From the NCBI GenBank assembly GCA_035288865.1, contig DATDZA010000018.1, positions 20,411-84,410 on the forward strand: DNA of 64,000 nucleotides, in the 5' to 3' direction. How positions within the stretch are numbered: position 1 is the stretch's first letter; each line of letters starts with the position of its first letter. Positions 59,211-64,000 of the stretch are shown piece by piece. Origin of the DNA: GCA-2688775 sp035288865. Lineage in GTDB: Archaea > Nanobdellota > Nanobdellia > Woesearchaeales > GW2011-AR4. Both the position numbers and the translations under genes were made by a program. The notes under the pieces are model-generated. The model was not told where the DNA came from. It worked only from the letters and a program-made list of their open reading frames with translations, and did not search any database.

Positions 59211-60305
59211 ATGAAAGTATTGAGCGTAGTTGGAACGCGGCCGAATTTTGTTAAAATAAGCGCATTGGCAAATGAGTTCTTAAATCATAAAGTAAATCAT
59301 GTTCTGGTGCACACCGGCCAGCATTATGATAAGGAAATGTCAAAACTGTTTTTTGATGACTTGAAATTGCCAAAGCCGGATATAAATCTGGAAGTTGGCT
59401 CCGGAACTTATAGCGAACAACTTGGAAATATAATTATCGGGCTCGGAAAAGTCCTAAAGGACCAGCGGCCAGATTTGGTAATTGTTGTAGGTGATGTAAA
59501 TTCAACATTTGCGGGGGCTCTTGTTGCAAAACAACTGGGAATCAAAGTTGCCCATGTGGAGTCAGGATTAAGAAGCTTTGACTTGGCAATGCCGGAAGAA
59601 ATAAATCGAATGCTGACTGACAGGATAAGTGACATGCTTTTTACAACTGAGGAAAGTGGAAACAAAAATCTTATTAATGAAGGAGTTGATAAAAAAAAGA
59701 TTTTCTTTGCTGGGAATGTTATGATTGACACTTTGCTTGCTCATAGGAAAAAATCATCCAGATCCGATATACTAAATAAATTAAAATTGAATAAAAAAGA
59801 ATATTGCGTTCTGACTCTTCACAGGCCAAGCAATGTTGATTCAGAATCCGGCTTAAGAAAGATACTGTCAATCATAGAAAAATTGCAGGATGAAATAAAA
59901 ATAGTTTTCCCTGTCCATCCAAGAACAAGAAAAAATATTGAAGCTTTTGGGTTGAACAAAAAAATATATTCAATGAAAAATCTCGTTGTAACCGAGCCTC
60001 TCGGATACCTCGACTTTCTGCAGCTGATGGATAAAAGCAAGCTTGTCCTTACTGATTCTGGCGGCATTCAGGACGAGACAACCATTCTCGGAGTTCCGTG
60101 CATCACATTAAGGGAAAATACTGAGAGGCCGGTAACTCTTGAAGAAGGAACAAATTTGCTTGTAAGCACTGACGCCGCCAAAGTAATAAAAAAGTCTTTG
60201 GAAGTCATAAATAACAAGATTAAATTAAAGGGGAGGATACCAAAATTCTGGGACGGAAATGCTGCAAAAAGGATTGTTAAGATTATTTTGAAAGAGATTA
60301 ACTGA
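59211..60305 (+). CDS. wecB: UDP-N-acetylglucosamine 2-epimerase
   Basis: 364 residues, standard length. VVGTRPNFVKISAL, LVHTGQHYDKEMS, VVGDVNSTFAGAL, HVESGLRSFDLAMPEEINRM, LTDSGGIQDETTILGVPCITLRENTERP and the C-terminal Gly-Asn-Ala region are all WecB hallmarks. It makes UDP-ManNAc in the cytoplasm for the WecC-like dehydrogenase at 54897-56294. Leaderless promoter at 59181-59190. Confidence 0.92.
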   Translation: MKVLSVVGTRPNFVKISALANEFLNHKVNHVLVHTGQHYDKEMSKLFFDDLKLPKPDINLEVGSGTYSEQLGNIIIGLGKVLKDQRPDLVIVVGDVNSTFAGALVAKQLGIKVAHVESGLRSFDLAMPEEINRMLTDRISDMLFTTEESGNKNLINEGVDKKKIFFAGNVMIDTLLAHRKKSSRSDILNKLKLNKKEYCVLTLHRPSNVDSESGLRKILSIIEKLQDEIKIVFPVHPRTRKNIEAFGLNKKIYSMKNLVVTEPLGYLDFLQLMDKSKLVLTDSGGIQDETTILGVPCITLRENTERPVTLEEGTNLLVSTDAAKVIKKSLEVINNKIKLKGRIPKFWDGNAAKRIVKIILKEIN

Positions 60306-60370
60306 GTTTCTGAATATAAACAAAAAAGATTAATACAAATTCTCCGGAGAATTAGAAAATCCAAACAAAT

Positions 60371-60380
60371 AGTTTAAAAA
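60371..60380 (+). promoter_or_regulatory. TATA box of the epimerase gene at 60405
   Basis: AGTTTAAAAA is centred about 29 bp before the ATG at 60405. Confidence 0.45.
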
Positions 60381-60404
60381 CAGCAATTAACTTCTTAAAG
60401 TATA

Positions 60405-61310
60405 ATGGAAGTTATTGTAACAGGCGGCTCCGGTTTTATAGCATCTTACCTGGTTACTCATCTTCTTGAAAAAGGCCACAAAGTTAAAATTCTTGATTTA
60501 AATGAGCCGAGGATAAAGCATAAGAATCTTGAGTTTGCCAGGAAATCAATTCTTAACAATATTGCTGAAGATATCAAGGGTGCTGACGCCGTCTTTCATT
60601 TTGCAGCTTTGCTTGGAGTTGACAATTCTGACAAGAGGCCCCTTGATACAATGAAAGTTAATTTAGAAGGTTCTGTTAACGTTTTCAAGTCGTCTCTTGA
60701 TGCCGGAGTGAAAAGAATGATATTTTCCTCATCATCCGAAGTTTATGGGGAGCCAAGGGAATTGCCCATAAAAGAAGAAAGTGTTAAGGGCCCGGTTTCG
60801 ACTTATGGCGTATCAAAATTGGCCGCTGAAATTTATGCAAAGGCATTTAATCAGGAATCTGGAGCTGACATCAAGATTGTAAGGTTCTTCAACGTCTATG
60901 GCCCTGGCCAGCAATCAAACTGGGTTGTGCCTATTTTTATCAACAAAGCGCTAAGAAACGAGCCGATAACTATTTTCGGAAACGGAAACCAGACAAGATG
61001 CTTCACTTATGTTGAGGACATTGCGGACGGAGTGATGAAAGTTTTTGAGAAAGGAAAGACCGGGGAAGCATACAATATCGGAAATAATCGGCCAACGACA
61101 ATTCTCGAGCTCGCGCAGATTGTAAAAGAATTTACAAAGAGCAAATCCGAAATTATTAAATTAGGATTTGGCAAAGAAACCAGGTTAAAAGAACGGGAAA
61201 TTGAGTACAGGATTCCAGACATTACCAAAATGAAAGCGCTTGGATGGCAGCCAGAGACTATGGTTAGGGATGGAGTTGGGAAGATACTATATACAATAGA
61301 ACAAAAATAA
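60405..61310 (+). CDS. NAD-dependent sugar epimerase (GalE-like)
   Basis: 301 residues. TGGSGFIASYLV, FHFAALLGVDN, FSSSSEVYGEPRELP, YGVSKLAAE (Tyr, Lys) and NVYGPGQQSNWV. The GalE/Gne group; substrate probably a UDP-hexose or UDP-HexNAc. It is similar to the epimerase at 56291-57280 in motif choice but diverged. Single gene with its own promoter. Confidence 0.82.
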   Translation: MEVIVTGGSGFIASYLVTHLLEKGHKVKILDLNEPRIKHKNLEFARKSILNNIAEDIKGADAVFHFAALLGVDNSDKRPLDTMKVNLEGSVNVFKSSLDAGVKRMIFSSSSEVYGEPRELPIKEESVKGPVSTYGVSKLAAEIYAKAFNQESGADIKIVRFFNVYGPGQQSNWVVPIFINKALRNEPITIFGNGNQTRCFTYVEDIADGVMKVFEKGKTGEAYNIGNNRPTTILELAQIVKEFTKSKSEIIKLGFGKETRLKEREIEYRIPDITKMKALGWQPETMVRDGVGKILYTIEQK

Positions 61311-61326
61311 TTTTCTGTAATTAACT

Positions 61327-61866
61327 TCATTCAATTACAATTAAATAGTACTTTAGTGGATATAATAGTGGTCTTTTAATTTCTATATATCTTACTTTTC
61401 CTATTTTGCTAAGAAATTTGATCCACTCATTTTTTTTCCTAAATGCCAAAGGTACCGGCATTGATCCACTATTGTGGAAACGATCAATCATCCTTGTAAG
61501 AAAATTTGGTGCGTCTTCAAGAATTATGATTTTTTTTGCAACTCTTTTTATTTCTTTTAGGGTAGCCTCTTGATATTCATATTCTATATGGTGAAGAACT
61601 TCTGTTACAGTTGCATAATCAAAAGCTGCATTCTTAAATGGAAGTTTAGGTCCCTTTACAATTACTTTTTTTACAAAGTTAGTGCCGTAATCTATTATGT
61701 CACAACCTGTAACTTTAGAATCGCAGGTACTTTCAATGAGTTTAGAAACGTATAAATCTCCTGCACCAAAATCAAGAACTTTTGATTTAGTTTTGATTAA
61801 TATTTTATAATATTTAGAGATTAACTTCCATTTTATTCCATATTTTAATTTTTTTATTTTATTCAT
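61327..61866 (-). CDS. SAM-dependent methyltransferase (class I)
   Basis: About 179 residues from the ATG at 61866, which overlaps the stop of the upstream membrane glycosyltransferase gene (ATGA); the frame extends 16 codons upstream inside that gene. Motif I VLDFGAGDLYVSKL, then GCDIIDYG, FDYATVTEVLHHIEYE and KRVAKKIIILEDAPN. Related in layout to the methyltransferase at 63314-63865. Substrate unknown, likely a sugar or lipid of the glycan. Confidence 0.8.
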   Translation of the reverse strand: MNKIKKLKYGIKWKLISKYYKILIKTKSKVLDFGAGDLYVSKLIESTCDSKVTGCDIIDYGTNFVKKVIVKGPKLPFKNAAFDYATVTEVLHHIEYEYQEATLKEIKRVAKKIIILEDAPNFLTRMIDRFHNSGSMPVPLAFRKKNEWIKFLSKIGKVRYIEIKRPLLYPLKYYLIVIE

Positions 61867-63317
61867 TTTGTGTAGTAAAGTGTCCACCCATCTCCTGTTT
61901 TTATAACCTCCCATTCCGTAGGCACGTTATTTAACCAAACAGGAAAATTTGTAACTGCATGTATTGATGATAAAGAATTTATCATTTTGTTATTTACTAA
62001 AACATAGGAGTTTTTAACATCTTGCCTAGTAAGCACAAAACTAGTATTATCTTTACATCCCACATAAATATTTGCACAGCGATTAAATTCTAGGATGTTC
62101 TTCTGCTCGTACCCAGATTTATACTCCATAACAAGTTTAGTCCTATAATCTGTGTATATCCTCCCATTCAAGTTCTTGACATTTAAATATATATTATCTA
62201 AATTTGAAGCATTATTCTGTCTTTCTAGATAAAGGTACCCGATAGATGTAAAAAGAAGGATTATCACTATGCATGGGCTTATAATTTTCATAAATTGGTT
62301 TCTGATATTTAAAAAATACGCCAGAATCAATATGGCTGGAAAGTCAATAATCATTAAGTACCTGGGAATTGCGGGAAGGGGGAGATATTTTGACAAACTA
62401 ATTGTTCCAAAAATTAAGTATAATAAAATAGGTACAAACCAAAAAATCATATTGTAAGCTGGTTTTTCTCTCGAAAAAATAAAATACAAAATTGCAATAA
62501 ATATAAAAGGATAGAATAATCCAAGCTGCAAGTCCCTAAAAATAATAAATGGAAATGAAAATAAAAACCCCGTAATAGAACCCCTCCCGTAATAATTTTC
62601 TACTGAGTATATGTCTGCAAGGTGGCCGTTTAAATTAGATATTCTAAAAAAGTAGTTCCCTGTAAAAATATAGAATGAATACATATCTACTAAAACCCAA
62701 AATATAAATCCGGCAGCCATAAGGAAATATTCTGATTTTATTTTCTTGTTGATTAGTGCATAGATTGCAAAGAAAATCAATATCAGTACGGAATTTTCCC
62801 TCATTAAGTAAGCTAAACCCAATGAAAGACCCGAAGAAATATAAAGAAGTCTTGCAGACTTTTTGATTTTACTTTTTTCTCCTTTAAAAAAAAGAAAAAC
62901 ACACAAACCCAACAAAAAAACTGAGGGTATCTCAGGCATCAATTTTGTGCTGAAGATAACCTCAATAGGAAAAAATGACATTAAGAATGCCCCTAATAAA
63001 CCGGTCTTTTCGTTAAAGAGTAGCTTGCCTAGGCTAAAGATTAGAAGTATATTGCCAATTGATAGTAGAAATTGTAAGATTACAGAAGAAAAATCATTAA
63101 CGCCAAAAAGTAAGTATAATCTACTTATTGCATAAACAAAAGCAAGCCTTGTTCCATGATGGTCTGATGGGAGATTATAATGTCCAGTCGACATTTCATT
63201 GGCATAAAATGAATATTGAACGTCGTCAGAAGCCCCGACTCCGTTGAAAAAAACAATCCTCAATATAACTGAAAACAGTAATATCAGTCCAAGCCAAAAA
63301 AATGTCTTTTTGTTCAT
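61863..63317 (-). CDS. Integral membrane glycosyltransferase (GT39/ArnT-like GT-C)
   Basis: 484 residues with about 10-12 membrane helices. The first external loop carries GVGASDDVQYSFYANEMSTGHY, the acidic Asp-Asp typical of GT39/PMT and ArnT-like enzymes that use polyprenyl-phosphate sugars. YAISRLYLLFGVNDFSSVIL and LGLAYLMRENSVLIL are also like that family. A soluble tail of about 110 residues follows the last helix. It probably transfers a sugar from polyprenyl phosphate to a lipid, glycan or protein outside. Overlaps both methyltransferase neighbours (4 bp each). Confidence 0.75.
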   Translation of the reverse strand: MNKKTFFWLGLILLFSVILRIVFFNGVGASDDVQYSFYANEMSTGHYNLPSDHHGTRLAFVYAISRLYLLFGVNDFSSVILQFLLSIGNILLIFSLGKLLFNEKTGLLGAFLMSFFPIEVIFSTKLMPEIPSVFLLGLCVFLFFKGEKSKIKKSARLLYISSGLSLGLAYLMRENSVLILIFFAIYALINKKIKSEYFLMAAGFIFWVLVDMYSFYIFTGNYFFRISNLNGHLADIYSVENYYGRGSITGFLFSFPFIIFRDLQLGLFYPFIFIAILYFIFSREKPAYNMIFWFVPILLYLIFGTISLSKYLPLPAIPRYLMIIDFPAILILAYFLNIRNQFMKIISPCIVIILLFTSIGYLYLERQNNASNLDNIYLNVKNLNGRIYTDYRTKLVMEYKSGYEQKNILEFNRCANIYVGCKDNTSFVLTRQDVKNSYVLVNNKMINSLSSIHAVTNFPVWLNNVPTEWEVIKTGDGWTLYYTK

Positions 63318-63865
63318 GTTTCTAAGATGTAAAACTTCTGCCTCGTTATTCTTAAAAAACTCCTTATACCCCTTGAATTTATTATCTTCAACTTCGCCTT
63401 TTTAAACATTGCCTTGAATTCTTCATCTTTCAAGAAATTAAACTTTGTAAAGATGCCAACTGTATTGGAGATTATTGCATCATTGAGACTCACTACAAAT
63501 TTTCCAAATGCCGTTTCATATACATCATCAACTATGATTATTTTGTTGCAAACTCGCTTTGCTTCTTTTAAAAATTCAAGCTGATTGGGAATATAATGAA
63601 ATACGGTTATTAGCATTACCGTATCAAAACTCTTGCCTTTGAAAGGTATTTTACTGCCGTCGTAGAGCTTTAACGGCAATTTTGTCTGATTGTAGTCCTT
63701 GACATCCAGCAGTGTCATATTGGCTTTTTTGCTTAGTATTTCTGATATATACCCACTTCCTGCCCCTATATCCAAAACTTTTTCCCCTTTTTTTATATAA
63801 GGCATTATTAGATTTGAGTAATATCTTGACCTTTTGTTGTACAGATATTTTAGCAGTGAATTCAT
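63314..63865 (-). CDS. SAM-dependent methyltransferase (class I)
   Basis: 183 residues. Motif I VLDIGAGSGYISEIL, LLDVKDY, DTVMLITVFHYIPN and RVCNKIIIVDDVYETAFGK. It is the first gene of a three-gene unit with the GT39-like enzyme and a second similar methyltransferase. The two methyltransferases share motif layout and a conserved IIxxDD/ED region, so they may be diverged duplicates. Confidence 0.8.
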   Translation of the reverse strand: MNSLLKYLYNKRSRYYSNLIMPYIKKGEKVLDIGAGSGYISEILSKKANMTLLDVKDYNQTKLPLKLYDGSKIPFKGKSFDTVMLITVFHYIPNQLEFLKEAKRVCNKIIIVDDVYETAFGKFVVSLNDAIISNTVGIFTKFNFLKDEEFKAMFKKAKLKIINSRGIRSFLRITRQKFYILET

Positions 63866-63873
63866 TGTTTCTA

Positions 63874-63917
63874 GGCAAGGATACTACACGCTTTGCGTGT
63901 AGAGGAATTGCCTTGCC
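63874..63917. repeat. Nested GC-rich hairpin
   Basis: CTACACGC-TTT-GCGTGTAG (63884-63902) is a perfect 8-bp stem. It is embedded in outer arms GGCAAGG (63874-63880) and CCTTGCC (63911-63917). It lies right after the start of the rightmost gene on the upstream side, so it is not that gene's terminator. It could end a transcript arriving from the right, act as an operator, or mark an element border. Confidence 0.6.
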
Positions 63918-63954
63918 GTCCTCCATAAAGTTTTTCTAACATTTTGATTTTAAA

Positions 63955-63989
63955 TTGAGTGCGCAACGAAATTTGGCGCGCGCACTCAA
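63955..63989. repeat. GC-rich inverted repeat near the right edge
   Basis: TTGAGTGCGC (63955-63964) and GCGCACTCAA (63980-63989), perfect 10-bp arms with a 15-nt loop, followed by AAAAATTTTT. On the plus strand it resembles a stem-plus-T-run terminator; the GC-rich arms stand out in an AT-rich region. The adjacent gene is outside the window. Confidence 0.55.
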
Positions 63990-64000
63990 AAATTTTTCAC

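Noticed and set aside
1..64000. tRNA genes, CRISPR array, insertion sequence or integrase
   Set aside because: I looked for tRNA-like cloverleafs, regular spacer-repeat arrays and transposase motifs and saw none; a dedicated search could still find a degenerate one.

Overview
The window looks like a piece of an AT-rich archaeal genome, most likely from a small-genome (DPANN-type, Woesearchaeales/Pacearchaeales-like) archaeon. This placement is inferred from style: many genes have an archaeal TATA box about 25 bp before a start codon with little or no leader; Shine-Dalgarno sites appear mainly inside operons; genes are tightly packed with ATGA overlaps; there is a lone, unlinked 5S rRNA gene; and there is a short NFACT (RqcH/Tae2-type) protein. 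No tRNA, CRISPR array, transposase or integrase was seen.

Layout. 1-2259 holds housekeeping or unknown genes (a partial hypothetical, a cyclophilin-like protein, a short NFACT protein, a small hypothetical). 2404-2543 is a 5S rRNA gene with an extra hairpin in loop C. From about 2551 to the right edge the window is almost entirely one surface-glycan and secreted-protein island.

4682-7797 makes UDP-glucose, UDP-glucuronate and UDP-xylose. 9557-16023 encodes four secreted or surface proteins (LamG-like, FG-GAP-like, a metzincin-type protease with repeats) dense in N-glycosylation sequons, plus a small membrane protein. 16073-18326 has a GT4 glycosyltransferase and a polysaccharide-deacetylase-like protein. 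18327-24350 (minus) has a CDP-alcohol phosphotransferase, an APS kinase between two PHP phosphatases, a HIT-like protein and two paralogous nucleotidyltransferase-fold proteins. 24467-35754 has glycosyltransferases, methyltransferases, the CDP-glucose pathway (RfbF/RfbG), RmlB, a large GT-C enzyme and a second CDP-alcohol phosphotransferase. 35852-37726 is a glutamine-dependent asparagine-synthase-like amidotransferase.

38713-44282 (minus) is the most unusual block: LicC-like nucleotidyltransferase, glycerate-kinase family kinase, SDR, dehydroquinate-synthase-like sugar-phosphate cyclase, VOC/glyoxalase protein and a divergent GAPDH. Cyclase, VOC epimerase, kinase, nucleotidyltransferase and reductase is the enzyme set of C7-cyclitol (validamycin-type) pathways, so this may be an archaeal route to a nucleotide-activated cyclitol. 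44493-50280 (plus) continues with two alkaline-phosphatase/sulfatase superfamily proteins, a PLP aminotransferase, another LicC-like nucleotidyltransferase and another SDR.

50290-63865 has a second flippase, a glycosyltransferase-like domain fused to RmlA, a DegT sugar aminotransferase, WecC and WecB homologues (UDP-ManNAcA route), sugar epimerases, glycosyltransferases and methyltransferases. The right edge carries two GC-rich hairpins. Taken together the genes activate at least four or five sugars plus possibly a cyclitol, assemble and modify them (methyl, sulfate, amide, phosphodiester), flip them with two Wzx-type flippases, and probably decorate secreted proteins and the cell surface.
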